Below are positions 35,525 to 44,689 of a DNA stretch of 64,000 nucleotides, in pieces (position 1 is the stretch's first letter; each line of letters starts with the position of its first letter). Source of the DNA: Armatimonadota bacterium (lineage in GTDB: Bacteria; Armatimonadota; Zipacnadia; UBA1398; JAKPQA01); NCBI GenBank assembly GCA_029547025.1, contig JAKPQA010000124.1, forward strand, positions 52,037 through 116,036, given 5' to 3'. The translations under genes and the position numbers were made by a program. The notes beneath the pieces were generated by a model. That model did not search any database, had not been told where the DNA came from, and saw only the letters and a program-made list of their open reading frames with translations.

Positions 35525-36708
35525 CGCTTGGCTCCCTTCGAATCGGTGGGCGACTTGGCTTGCTCGCCTGTGCCGCTGGCGCCAGCGGCGCCCGCATCCG
35601 CCCGGTAGAGCCGGCATGTGCGCCCCAGCAGCACGCCCACATACTTCCCGTGCGGCGAGACGGCAAGGGCTCCGGTCATGCGCTCCTCGGAGGCCCACAG
35701 CACATGACCGGAGTAAGTCATGCAGGCCAGGACGCGGTCGGACTTCGCCGCGCCCGGCGAGCCCCTGGCGATCACGTAGATGCGGTCGCCATCAGGCGCC
35801 AGAGCGAAGCTGTCCACCATCAGTGTCCGGATGAGATGGCCCTGCCTGTAGAAGTGCAGCCCCCACGGCGTGCGCATCACGATGGCCGCGTCGCCAGCGC
35901 GGCTGATCGCGAACTGGGCGGCGATGGGGTCTGATGTAATGCCCGGCGCGACCCACGCGGTCTTGCCGGTTCGCGCGTCTATGACGGCGAGCTGGAACCA
36001 CAACTGCCGGTCTCGCTGGAGGAGCACGCCGAACCACCGGCCGTTGGCGGTGAGGATGACCCCCGTTGTGGCTTGGGTTACGTTGACGCTCTCCATCTGG
36101 CGTGCCCAGACCTCGCGCCGCCGCCCCGCGGCGCCAGGCTTCACCAAGGCGAACCTCTGTCCCCCGCTGCCGCCCTTGATGTGCGACGGTGGCCCGGAGA
36201 CGTCGATCCGCGTGCCGTCCGGCAGGGCCGCGCACATCCAGCGGTTTGCGCCTGCGGAGTGCTGCAGAGACTCCTCGAGGTCGAACGGCTCGTGTCCGAT
36301 CCTGAGCCCGCAGAAAGCCTTGGTGAGAAGGGGATCTGTTGTAGGCACCTCGCGCCAGCCCGAGCCGTCGCCCAGTAGCCACTGGTCCTCTCCCTGACCG
36401 CTGGACCACAACACCGCTGACCCATCGTCCAGGGGAGACCAGTACCGGCCCGAATCGGTCACCGCGTGCCGCTCGGGCACCGGCGGCAGCTGCACAGCGC
36501 GGCGCCGGTCCAGGCCGCCGAGCGGCGGGAGCACCGTGATGGAGAAATGTTCCCGTGTCGCGTTCGCCACAGGGCGCGATGTAGGGCGTGTGCAGCCCGC
36601 AATCAGTAGGGCGCCAAGGGCAAGAGCGAACGGCGCCAGCCATCGCGGGGCCGTGATCGGTCTCTCCCTCGCGGGGCGGCGGAACGTCTGGGCAGACCGC
36701 ACGGTCAC
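35521..36708 (-). CDS. Beta-propeller-like lipoprotein
   Basis: The 395-residue product has a long n-region and a lipobox (LALGALLIAGCTRP; Cys at about 40), so it is probably tethered to a membrane facing out. The rest is beta-rich with repeated WD/PQQ-like blades (GRYWSPLDDGSAVLWSS, TGVILTANGRWFGVLLQRDRQLW, VIDARTGKTAWVAPG, MTGALAVSPHGKYVGVLLGRTCRLYRAD). The start is taken as GTG 36708, which overlaps the stop of the upstream gene as GTGA; GTG 36702 is an alternative. It may present ligands to, or regulate, the protease-like neighbour; this is inferred only from position. Confidence 0.78.
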   Translation of the reverse strand: MTVRSAQTFRRPARERPITAPRWLAPFALALGALLIAGCTRPTSRPVANATREHFSITVLPPLGGLDRRRAVQLPPVPERHAVTDSGRYWSPLDDGSAVLWSSGQGEDQWLLGDGSGWREVPTTDPLLTKAFCGLRIGHEPFDLEESLQHSAGANRWMCAALPDGTRIDVSGPPSHIKGGSGGQRFALVKPGAAGRRREVWARQMESVNVTQATTGVILTANGRWFGVLLQRDRQLWFQLAVIDARTGKTAWVAPGITSDPIAAQFAISRAGDAAIVMRTPWGLHFYRQGHLIRTLMVDSFALAPDGDRIYVIARGSPGAAKSDRVLACMTYSGHVLWASEERMTGALAVSPHGKYVGVLLGRTCRLYRADAGAAGASGTGEQAKSPTDSKGAKR

Positions 36709-38357
36709 GGCGCTGGCACCACCATAGCGCCGGCGTTGCCGGCTATCATGTATGTGTCGTAGCCGCCGTACTCGCCGAATGCCTGGTAGTAGTGCCACCG
36801 AGCCTCGTTGAGCGCCACACAGAGGGGCTGCGGCCCGTCAGGCGAGCACCCGAAGAGCTTGGGGCCGACGCAGAGATGCCCGAAGAAGAAGTTGCACCAG
36901 TCCGTGCCGCCGTTCAGCATGTCGGTGAAGTCAACACCGGCCTGGGCCCCCCGCGAGACGGAAGCGTCGCGGAACACGCCGTGAGTATCGGGCAGACCCG
37001 AGTAGCACGCGGCGAACACCGCGACTGTGCACTGGGATAGGTCCCAGCAGTAGTCGGGGTGACTGGCGCTGGCAACGGGCTCCGGCTCGCCGGAGTGCAT
37101 AGGCAGGTCGGCGACAGGGTCGGCTGCGTCGTACGGAACGAGGATCCACTCGGCCGCCTTGATCATGAGCGTTGCGTGATGGGCCCCCTCGCCGTGGGCC
37201 CCAACGTAGACGATGGCTGGCCTGTGTGCGTTCACCGTAGCGCGGAGGCGCGGGGTATCCTTGGGGGCGTTCTGGGAGTCCGGCACCACCTTCGTTGCAT
37301 ACCACGTGGGCCCATCGAGGCCCCCCATGTACTGCTGCACGAGGCCCTCCTCCTGGGCAACCCCGGAGCCGGAGCATGCCACGGCGTATGGCACGTGGAA
37401 CGTGGCCGCCAGCGGCATGCCGAAGTCGGCCTCGTGGTCCTTGTTCCATCGAGAGTGCTCCGTCGTCTTCTCCTTGTACGTGATCAGGACTGTGTAGGTG
37501 CCTCCTTCTGTGAAGTCGATGCCGCAGAAGGTCCCGTACAGCTCGTACGTGCCGGGGACCCCAACGAGCGCGACGTCCTGCCCCACTGGCTGCAAGTTGG
37601 GGCCGTACAGTGTTGCCGTCACGGAGTCCGCACCGTTGCCGGTCGGATCCGTCAGCGAGTAGTTGAACTGGAACTTCACCGTTCCGACCGCGAACTTCTG
37701 GTAGCGAACAGCGAGGGGCTTGCCGGGCACCGTGGCAACTGTGACGTCGCACTGCCTGAGCGAGTGGCCGTCCTGGAGCCCCACGCGACTGGCACTCATC
37801 ATCACGCTATAGAGGCCGGCGGGACAGGGCTGACCTGCCGACGTCTTGCCGTCCCAGAAAACGGTGCCGATCGTCGCGGGGCTGTACCCGCTCTCCTCCC
37901 AGACCACGCTGCCGCCGCTGCTGCAGATCTGGATCGTGTGCGTGAGCAGGTTCTGCGTCTCCGGGGCGAATGACCCGAGGATCTGCCATGCTATCTGTGG
38001 GCTGTCGAGATCCGGGTTCGCCGGGTCGTAGGCGAAGACGTAGGGGTCGGGCGAGACCTGAGTGGTGATATCAACCCGCACGATCAGGTTGTCCACTTCG
38101 AAGCCCTGCCAGAGGATCTCGTCGTTCGACTGCGGGGGGTACCCCTGCTTCACCCAGTGCACGATGGCCTTAGCGTCATAGTCGCCATTGTGGCCATAAC
38201 TCTGGGCGGCCCAGTTGGCGGTGTACACCCCCTGCCGCTGGGGATCGGGGCTCCCGTTGGCCGCGAACACCAACGGCGCGTAGAAGGTCACCGAGCAGGG
38301 GTACCAGTTCGGCTGTCCATAGGACGTTTGGAGCTCGAACTTCACCATGTTGGACAC
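36705..38357 (-). CDS. Caspase-fold (clan CD) protease-like protein with FlgD-like Ig domain
   Basis: From GTG 38357 the frame gives 550 residues. About 150-190 contains a FlgD-type Ig-like strand pair (GTVFWDGKTSAGQPCPAGLYSV). Residues about 375-550 show the clan CD dyad layout: His388 in IVYVGAHGEG after one strand and Cys451 in CTVAVFAACYSG after the next, as in caspases and gingipains. This GTG lacks a signal peptide and a ribosome site. In the same frame, 43 codons upstream, an ATG (38486) with GAGGGG begins a good signal peptide, but an in-frame TAG (38382-38384) separates the two. The gene may thus be broken, misassembled, or read through. It is the first of four overlapping genes of exported proteins. 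Confidence 0.7.
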   Translation of the reverse strand: MSNMVKFELQTSYGQPNWYPCSVTFYAPLVFAANGSPDPQRQGVYTANWAAQSYGHNGDYDAKAIVHWVKQGYPPQSNDEILWQGFEVDNLIVRVDITTQVSPDPYVFAYDPANPDLDSPQIAWQILGSFAPETQNLLTHTIQICSSGGSVVWEESGYSPATIGTVFWDGKTSAGQPCPAGLYSVMMSASRVGLQDGHSLRQCDVTVATVPGKPLAVRYQKFAVGTVKFQFNYSLTDPTGNGADSVTATLYGPNLQPVGQDVALVGVPGTYELYGTFCGIDFTEGGTYTVLITYKEKTTEHSRWNKDHEADFGMPLAATFHVPYAVACSGSGVAQEEGLVQQYMGGLDGPTWYATKVVPDSQNAPKDTPRLRATVNAHRPAIVYVGAHGEGAHHATLMIKAAEWILVPYDAADPVADLPMHSGEPEPVASASHPDYCWDLSQCTVAVFAACYSGLPDTHGVFRDASVSRGAQAGVDFTDMLNGGTDWCNFFFGHLCVGPKLFGCSPDGPQPLCVALNEARWHYYQAFGEYGGYDTYMIAGNAGAMVVPAP

Positions 38358-38381
38358 GCTCGCGCCAGACTGCGGCGAGAT

Positions 38382-38486
38382 CTATGACGAGGCATGGCCA
38401 GCGGCACAGATGACAAGCGAGCCAGCGGCGAGGCCGACGAGGAGGCGCGCCCCGCGCCAGGCGGAGGTGGTGCCTGCGGTACGCAT
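38382..38486 (-). pseudogene. Signal peptide of the clan CD protein, cut off by an in-frame TAG
   Basis: ATG 38486 has GAGGGG 8 bases upstream and encodes 34 residues with n-, h- and c-regions ending in AAGHASS, a plausible signal peptidase site after AGHA. The next codon is TAG (38384-38382); the same frame then continues without interruption through ISPQSGASVSNMVK into the 36705-38357 frame. Seen directly: the stop and the matching frame. Inferred: nonsense mutation, sequencing error or readthrough. Confidence 0.7.
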
Positions 38487-38628
38487 CGCAGTCCCCTCTC
38501 AACACACCTATGGGGTGCTCAGCTTCTCACCGCCATGGGTTCGCCTCCACGCCGCAAAACACCTGCAGCATTAGCAACAAACTCAGGCTTGTGCCCATAC
38601 GCTCTCGGTGGCGCCTTGGACCGCCGTC

Positions 38629-39987
38629 TCAGCCAGCCCGACGCGCCCTCTCGAGCAGCGCCACGGCGTGGCCGATGAGGGCCTCGTCGGCGTCGTCGCG
38701 GATCTGCAGCCCGTGCCACTGGGCGCGGGCCATGTCCACTTCGTAGCCGCCAAAGGGGACCTCGGCGTGTGTGGGGATGTAGCCGACACTGCCGTTGCAG
38801 TAGGCCATGGGGATGGTGATGGGCCAGGGCGAACGGCGGCGGACCTCCTCGCCGATCTCGAAGAAGACTTCGCCGCCCAGCGCTACCAGGGCCACATCGC
38901 CGAAGCCGATGACCTGGATCTCGACGGGTAGCGTGAGGTCAATCTCGCCCCGCTCTGCGGCCTCGAGGCGGGCCCGCGCCGCCTTCAGGCTCCTCTCGGT
39001 GAACCAGTCGAGCGGTGCCGTGGGATCGTATTCCTGCCCCGCCTCCTCGGCGGCCGCGCGCGCCGCGGCGCGCTCTGCTTCCGCCGCGGCCTCGGCCTCC
39101 GCGAGCTGAGCGCGACAGTCGTCGATCGAAGGCAGATCCTGCAGCGGCAAGCCGACGCGCGCGCTCTGAACGACCAGTGAGGCCGCGTCGGAGGCGACGG
39201 CCGCGTCCAGCGCTCCGGCCAACGCGGCGGCACCGAGGCGCGTGCCGTGCTGCCGGGCGTGCTCGAAGGTCCCGCGCGGATAGGGGTTCTGGTTCGCCCC
39301 GCAGCCGGGGAGGAAGAACCCGCGCGTGCCGGGCATCTGGCCCTCGACGAACCGGCGTGCCACGCCCTGGTAGTCGGCCGTGACGAGGTAGTTGTCACCG
39401 CCGAGGGTCGTGCCATGGCATCCGTAGACGAAGCCCACCGCCAGGGGGGCGCCACCGGAGAGGGGAGTCACAGCGAGCACGTCAGCCACCGTGGGCCGGG
39501 GGCCGTCAGGGTTCACGCCGAGGATGACGCCCTCGGGTGTGCGCTCGCGCCGGTTGCAGGCGACCAAGGCCTCCTTGCGCGCATGGCCGATGCGGCACTC
39601 CCGGGCTGTGTGCCTCGCCTCCGTCAGCGCTCCGGCCGCCCGCCAGAAGAGGCAGTCGGTATACGCGACGCGCACGTCGTCGCCCGGGCCCAGGCCGAGC
39701 GCCGGGCCCCCGTGCGTGTGCGAGCAGGCGATCAGCACGTTGGCGGCGGGGACGCCGGACTGGCGCTCGCAACGCCGTCGAAGCTCGTCGGTCTCGTCCG
39801 GGCCGAGGTGCAGAAGGTCGAGTGCAATCACCGCGGCGCGGACATCGCCCTGCTCGAGGTAGAGCGCCGTCGCGCAGAGGTCATCGCAAATGCCGACGGC
39901 GGGCGTCTTGCGTGCCGCGTAGCCACTCAGGTGCGCGCCGACTGGGGCGGTGATGTCCGCCCTTCCCACTCCGATCATCAGACCCAC
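38629..39987 (-). CDS. Neutral/alkaline ceramidase-family protein
   Basis: The 452-residue product matches the neutral ceramidase superfamily in its opening (VGLMIGVGRADITAPVGAHLSGYA), the zinc-site type segment LIACSHTHGGPALGLG, VGFVYGCHGTTLGG, TADYQGVARRFVEGQMPG, and the later GEVFFEIGEEVRRRSP / YCNGSVGYIPTHAE. A helical Glu/Ala-rich insertion (about 285-340) is present. No signal peptide is visible, unlike secreted ceramidases, so the substrate may not be ceramide; many bacterial members are uncharacterised. GTG 39987 is preferred because GGAG lies 10 bases upstream; ATG 39978 is the alternative. Confidence 0.82.
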   Translation of the reverse strand: MGLMIGVGRADITAPVGAHLSGYAARKTPAVGICDDLCATALYLEQGDVRAAVIALDLLHLGPDETDELRRRCERQSGVPAANVLIACSHTHGGPALGLGPGDDVRVAYTDCLFWRAAGALTEARHTARECRIGHARKEALVACNRRERTPEGVILGVNPDGPRPTVADVLAVTPLSGGAPLAVGFVYGCHGTTLGGDNYLVTADYQGVARRFVEGQMPGTRGFFLPGCGANQNPYPRGTFEHARQHGTRLGAAALAGALDAAVASDAASLVVQSARVGLPLQDLPSIDDCRAQLAEAEAAAEAERAAARAAAEEAGQEYDPTAPLDWFTERSLKAARARLEAAERGEIDLTLPVEIQVIGFGDVALVALGGEVFFEIGEEVRRRSPWPITIPMAYCNGSVGYIPTHAEVPFGGYEVDMARAQWHGLQIRDDADEALIGHAVALLERARRAG

Positions 39988-40120
39988 TGCAAACCCACTC
40001 CGTTCGGGATGGCTCGTTGCGGCTCCGCCGCGCTTCGGCCCGCGGACCCGGGCCTCCTTCGCGGGGCCCAACGTCGTACAATGCACGGAGCGCACGCGCA
40101 TTCGGAACGGAGGGAAGCCG

Positions 40121-40756
40121 ATGCAGCGGCATCGACGACCATTCGGGCTTCTGGTGGTGGTGGCCATCGCCACGGGGTGGGTCCTGTGGACCGGGACCCC
40201 GAGGGCTCGCGCCGGGATCTTCGACGACATCGCTGACGAGCAGGTGGACCCGGACAAGATGGTGGAGGACACGGCCATGGCCGAACACGCTGGCTTCCTC
40301 TATCTGGCGCGAGGCGACAGCCTCTATCAGTGTGATGCGGAGACGCTGGGGACGCTGCGCGAGATCCGGCTCCGCGATGTGCGGAAGCTGGGGACGGCCG
40401 CTGTCGGGGTGATCGATGGGTTCCTCTATGTGGTCAAGGATGACCGCGTGTTCAAGTTCGACCCGGAGCACCTGGACCTGGTGGCCATGGCCGACATGGA
40501 CCACAGCGCGGGACGCGCCCATCCGGGGATGGTGGCTGACGGGGATTCGCTCTATGTGGCCGTTCGGGACTTCGCATACCGGTTCCGGCTCAGCGATCTC
40601 CAGGAGCTCGGTCGCGCGGAGCTCAAGCACTCGCCCGAGCGGGGCGCGTGTGCGGCAAGCCTCGCAGGGCGCTGGCTCTACGTGGCCAAGGAAACGCGTA
40701 TTTATAAAATAGACACAGAATCGATGACCCGGGTGGGCCAGAGCAAGTTCGACTGA
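40121..40756 (+). CDS. Exported beta-propeller-like protein
   Basis: The 211-residue product begins with a signal peptide (RRPFGLLVVVAIATGWVLW...ARA). It then has four or so blade-like repeats of the form FLYLARGDSLYQCDAETL, FLYVVKDDRVFKFDPEHL, SLYVAVRDFAYRFRLSDL, WLYVAKETRIYKIDTESM, as in PQQ- or NHL-type propellers; the set is too short for a full propeller, so it may be partial or dimerise. ATG 40121 follows GGAGGG. Codons at 40698-40721 (ATT TAT AAA ATA GAC ACA GAA TCG) are much richer in A+T than elsewhere. Function is unknown. Confidence 0.78.
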   Translation: MQRHRRPFGLLVVVAIATGWVLWTGTPRARAGIFDDIADEQVDPDKMVEDTAMAEHAGFLYLARGDSLYQCDAETLGTLREIRLRDVRKLGTAAVGVIDGFLYVVKDDRVFKFDPEHLDLVAMADMDHSAGRAHPGMVADGDSLYVAVRDFAYRFRLSDLQELGRAELKHSPERGACAASLAGRWLYVAKETRIYKIDTESMTRVGQSKFD

Positions 40757-40817
40757 GCGGTACGGCGGGCCCGAGCTGGACCATATGGTGCCCTGGATGC
40801 CAGGAAGGTGATGTGCC

Positions 40818-43800
40818 GTGACTCCAGTCTTCGGAGTGGTCGCAGCACTGGTGGCGGCCGCGCCGCCCGACGGTCTTGCCCTCTACTGTCCCTTCGACGG
40901 TTCACTGGAGCCGCTGTGGTGTGGGGAGGGCATGACCCGCATGCCCGCGGACCTGCCGCTCGTACCGGGCATGCGCGGCAGTGCGGTGCATCTCGTGGGC
41001 GACTATGCCTTCAGTGTGGACGGCGCGTTCCCGGTGGCCGAAGGCACCTTCGGGCTGTGGGTTGCGCTCGACGCCATCGAGGATGTCGATGCGCCGCGCT
41101 ACCTCATGTGCATCTACGGACACCCGTCGGTGGCTGAGAGCTGGATGCACAACCGGTTCTGCCTGTTCGTCCAGGGCGGCCGGCTGACCATGCAGGTCTT
41201 CCCGCGGGAGGGCGCCGTCGCCAGCGCGCAGGCCGATGTGCCGGCCTGGCAACCGGGCGAGTGGCACCACGTGGCGGCCACGTGGTCGGGTATCAACAGC
41301 GGTCAGCCCAGGGCCGCCTTGCGGCTGTTCGCCGACGGAGAGGTTGTGGGCGAGAGCGCCGGTCTCCAGCTCGACGTGGGGCCCACCTCCACGGTGTGGC
41401 ATGTGGGTCGCGACTCGGACAACTCGGCCGACTACGGCTGGGCTGCATTCGATGACCTGTTCCTGTACGGCCGGGCGCTGCCGCCGGATGAGATCGCGTC
41501 GGGCGTAGCCTGGGTGAAGGCGCACACGGGCGCGACGGCGCGTGTCCCTGCTGCCCGTCAGGTGCCCGGCTGGCTGGCGCCCGAGCTACCCTTTCGCGCC
41601 ACGGCGCTGGTCGTGCCCGCCCGGCGGGACCGGACGGACCCCGTGGCCCATCTCCCGATGGGCACCGGTGGCACACTGGGCGTCCCCGGTGGCCTCGAGC
41701 AACTCCTGCCCTCGGTATGCCGCGTGTTCGCCGAGGGGACGGAACTGGCGGCGGAGCCTGCGGCCGGAGTGGTCCGCTGGGTGGTGCCGGGCCGCATCGC
41801 GGCGGGTGAGGAGCGCCACTTCGATGTCTACTTCGGTGCGGCCCGCTATGCCTATGCCGGTCCGCTGCAAGTCACCTGTGAGATGCCTACCACGTCGGCC
41901 AGTGAGACGGCCCTCGCGCCCACGGACTTCGCCACGGCCACCTTCGGTGATGCCTGGGACTTCGACGAGGGCGACATCGAGGATATCGACCAGTTTGGCG
42001 ACAAGCCCGATTACATCCGCAACGTGCGCGTCGAGGACGGTGCGCTGCAGGCTGACGTCGAGCAAGACGCCTACATCGTTTGGGGCTCCATGTGGGGGCC
42101 GGAGGACCAGGGCAAGCGGACCTTTCGCCTGGATCCCACCGAGTACAACCAACTCGAGATCCGGCTGCGGCAGAGCGTGCCATGGTCCCAGTGGGACATC
42201 ATGGGGCGGGTGGCGGGCACCGACGGCCTCGCCGTGTACAAGTTCCCGGTCAGCGGCCAGGGCTGGCAGACGATCCGCATTGACCTGTTGCGCGATGCGA
42301 ACTGGCGCCAGCCGCTCTCCGCGTTCCGGATCGATCTCACCAACGACATGCGGGCCCAAGTCGCTGTGGACTGGGTGCGGCTAACGCAGGGCGTCCCGGC
42401 GGAGTTGACCGGGCTGCAGACTCTGGGCGCCCCAAGTGGCGTGGCGGCGCAGGTCACACTTGAGGTGGCCGATCGATCGCCGGTAGCCGGTAGCGACCAG
42501 GACGTGGCGGCGCGGGTGACCGACGCCCAAGGAGATCCGGTGGCGGGGCAGCCTGTGGTCATCGCCATCCGTGAGGGTGCGGGAACGATCGCGGAGTCCG
42601 GCACCATGGCGCTGAAGGCCGAAGGGGGTCTACGCGGGCTGACGGGGCCCGACGGTCGTTTCGTCGTCCGCTACGAGGCCGGACGCCAGGCGGGATCGAC
42701 CGATGAGCTGATCGCCCGAACGGAGTTCCCCGACATGGGATCCGAGATCATACGAGCCACCGTTCAAGCAGGCCCGCCGGATCACTACATCGTCCTGAGC
42801 CCCGAGCCGATCATCGTTCCCGAGGTCGATACGCCGCTCCTGGTGCGGGCTCAGGTCGCCGACGTGTGCGGGAATCCGCTGCCCCTGGAAGGCCGCAAGC
42901 TGAGCTGGGAGGTGGCCGAGGGGCAGCTCGACGGCGCGGCCCCCGCGACCGCGGCGGACGGTAGCGCCACGGCGCGCCTCGTGCCCGACATGGCCCGGCG
43001 CTGGGTCTACACCGTACGGGTGACCGACGACCAGGGCCTGACGGGACAGTCGGGGCCGGTCTGCGTGCTGCCGAAGGGGCCGCGACCGGATCGCGTTCGC
43101 TTGGGCGACAACGGCTACTTCACCACGGGGCCGGGCCAGCCGTTCGTGCCCCTGGGCGGGTTCTACGGCGTCTGGGTCCCGGGCATTGCCGCGCCCGGGC
43201 AGGAGAAGGGCCGGGCCATCCACGCATTCCACGAGGCCACGGAGGAGGAGATTCTCGACTGGTTCGGCTTCCTGCAAGCCCAGGGGATCACCGCCATCCG
43301 AATGATGCTCCGCACCCACGGCCCGGACGGCACCGAGGCCATGGACATTGGTGGCCGGGTGAACCGCCGCCTGTTCGCAACCACGTTGCGCTACTTCGAC
43401 CTGGCCCGTCGGTTCGGGCTGCGGTTCATGCTCACCCTGCACGACGACTACGACAAACCGGTCTACTGCAACGCCCGGCATCTGAAGCGATTCGCGCTGC
43501 CGGCCTTCGCGGGAGAGGACCTGAACGCACTGCCGGCCTTCCAGCGGCGGTTCATCCGCGATCAGGAGCTCGTGGCGCCCGCTGAGCGGTACACCGACCC
43601 CGACGCCATCGCGTGCCAGGACCAGTATGCCCGCGAGATCGTGGGCTACCTCAAGGACAACCCCGTTGTGTTCTCATGGGAACTCGAGAATGAGATGGTC
43701 GACTGCCCCGTGAGCTGGGTCAACCACGCGGTGGACGTGATCCGAGAGGTCGACCCCGACACTCCGGTCTGCGTGAGCCATGGCGGCGGCGGGATCGTGA

Positions 43801-44678
43801 CCAGCGACCCGCTCTATTGGACGACGCAGTCGAACGTGGACTTCTACACGTATCACCTGTACCCGGTGGGCATGACGAGGCCCGAGACCGACTACGGCGC
43901 CGCCGTCGACCTCCTGACCCGCTATGGCCGCATGGCCGGCACGTGCTTCATGGGCGAGTCGGCGGGTGACGAGTTCTCGTCGTATCCACCCGAACGTGAC
44001 CGCGACCGGCGGTACGTGATGCGGGACATCATCTGGTTCGGGCTCGTGAACGGTAACCCCGGGTCGTTCTTCTGGAATGCCCGCGGCTTTGAGGTCGAGG
44101 AGTTCCGGCTGGCTCGGGCGCTGATGGACCGGATCGACTGGACGGCATTCGAGCGTCGGCGGCCCACCATCGCCGTCCTCGTCGACCATCCGCTCGATGA
44201 CGACAAGCACTGGCGGAGCCCCGGGGGCCAGGCAGAGATGCGGGTGATGGAGCAGTATGTGCAGCACTTCCTCAGCCTGGGTGTGGACTTTGACTTCGCC
44301 ACCGATGCGGCGGGCTACGCCACGGTGTGCGGTGTCGCCGCCTTCGAGCCCCCCGCGCTGACCGGTGGGCGGCGCGTCAGCCCGGGCTACCAGCTCGCGA
44401 GTCTCACGAGGGCCGACGGGCAACAGGGGTTGGCCTATGCGCGCAACTTCGCGGGCATCGTCGCCTGGGAAGTGAAGGCGGGGCAGACGATGTGGCTACG
44501 GCAGCGGGCGAAGGCACGCCTGGTGGCCCTTCTGGGCGCCGAACTTCAGGGCGCCGAGGTGATCGCGGTGGACCTGGACACGGCCGAGGAGCGTGTCATG
44601 AAGGCCGGCGCCGACGGCAGCGTCGACCTGGGTGAGAGTGAACACGACTTCGCGCTGCTCTGGGGAGCCGCGCGCTGA
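40818..44678 (+). CDS. Large exported LamG / Ig-like / GH5-like glycosidase
   Basis: The 1286-residue product begins with a short signal peptide. Order: LamG domain (about 20-235, LALYCPFDGSLE...GEWHHVAATWSG); a beta region with DUF2341-like features (about 250-350); a galactose-binding-like sandwich (about 375-530, DYIRNVRVEDGAL...FRIDLTNDMRAQVAVDWVRL); two Big_1-type Ig domains (about 550-755); and a GH-A barrel (about 770-1180). Barrel motifs: ITAIRMMLRTHG, FSWELENEMVDCP with presumed acid/base Glu959, and TCFMGESAGDE with presumed nucleophile Glu1047. GTG 40818 follows AGGAAGG. It probably cleaves a beta-linked polysaccharide outside the cell; specificity is unknown. lnt follows 11 bases later. 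Confidence 0.87.
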   Translation: MTPVFGVVAALVAAAPPDGLALYCPFDGSLEPLWCGEGMTRMPADLPLVPGMRGSAVHLVGDYAFSVDGAFPVAEGTFGLWVALDAIEDVDAPRYLMCIYGHPSVAESWMHNRFCLFVQGGRLTMQVFPREGAVASAQADVPAWQPGEWHHVAATWSGINSGQPRAALRLFADGEVVGESAGLQLDVGPTSTVWHVGRDSDNSADYGWAAFDDLFLYGRALPPDEIASGVAWVKAHTGATARVPAARQVPGWLAPELPFRATALVVPARRDRTDPVAHLPMGTGGTLGVPGGLEQLLPSVCRVFAEGTELAAEPAAGVVRWVVPGRIAAGEERHFDVYFGAARYAYAGPLQVTCEMPTTSASETALAPTDFATATFGDAWDFDEGDIEDIDQFGDKPDYIRNVRVEDGALQADVEQDAYIVWGSMWGPEDQGKRTFRLDPTEYNQLEIRLRQSVPWSQWDIMGRVAGTDGLAVYKFPVSGQGWQTIRIDLLRDANWRQPLSAFRIDLTNDMRAQVAVDWVRLTQGVPAELTGLQTLGAPSGVAAQVTLEVADRSPVAGSDQDVAARVTDAQGDPVAGQPVVIAIREGAGTIAESGTMALKAEGGLRGLTGPDGRFVVRYEAGRQAGSTDELIARTEFPDMGSEIIRATVQAGPPDHYIVLSPEPIIVPEVDTPLLVRAQVADVCGNPLPLEGRKLSWEVAEGQLDGAAPATAADGSATARLVPDMARRWVYTVRVTDDQGLTGQSGPVCVLPKGPRPDRVRLGDNGYFTTGPGQPFVPLGGFYGVWVPGIAAPGQEKGRAIHAFHEATEEEILDWFGFLQAQGITAIRMMLRTHGPDGTEAMDIGGRVNRRLFATTLRYFDLARRFGLRFMLTLHDDYDKPVYCNARHLKRFALPAFAGEDLNALPAFQRRFIRDQELVAPAERYTDPDAIACQDQYAREIVGYLKDNPVVFSWELENEMVDCPVSWVNHAVDVIREVDPDTPVCVSHGGGGIVTSDPLYWTTQSNVDFYTYHLYPVGMTRPETDYGAAVDLLTRYGRMAGTCFMGESAGDEFSSYPPERDRDRRYVMRDIIWFGLVNGNPGSFFWNARGFEVEEFRLARALMDRIDWTAFERRRPTIAVLVDHPLDDDKHWRSPGGQAEMRVMEQYVQHFLSLGVDFDFATDAAGYATVCGVAAFEPPALTGGRRVSPGYQLASLTRADGQQGLAYARNFAGIVAWEVKAGQTMWLRQRAKARLVALLGAELQGAEVIAVDLDTAEERVMKAGADGSVDLGESEHDFALLWGAAR

Positions 44679-44689
44679 GCGAGGCGGCC

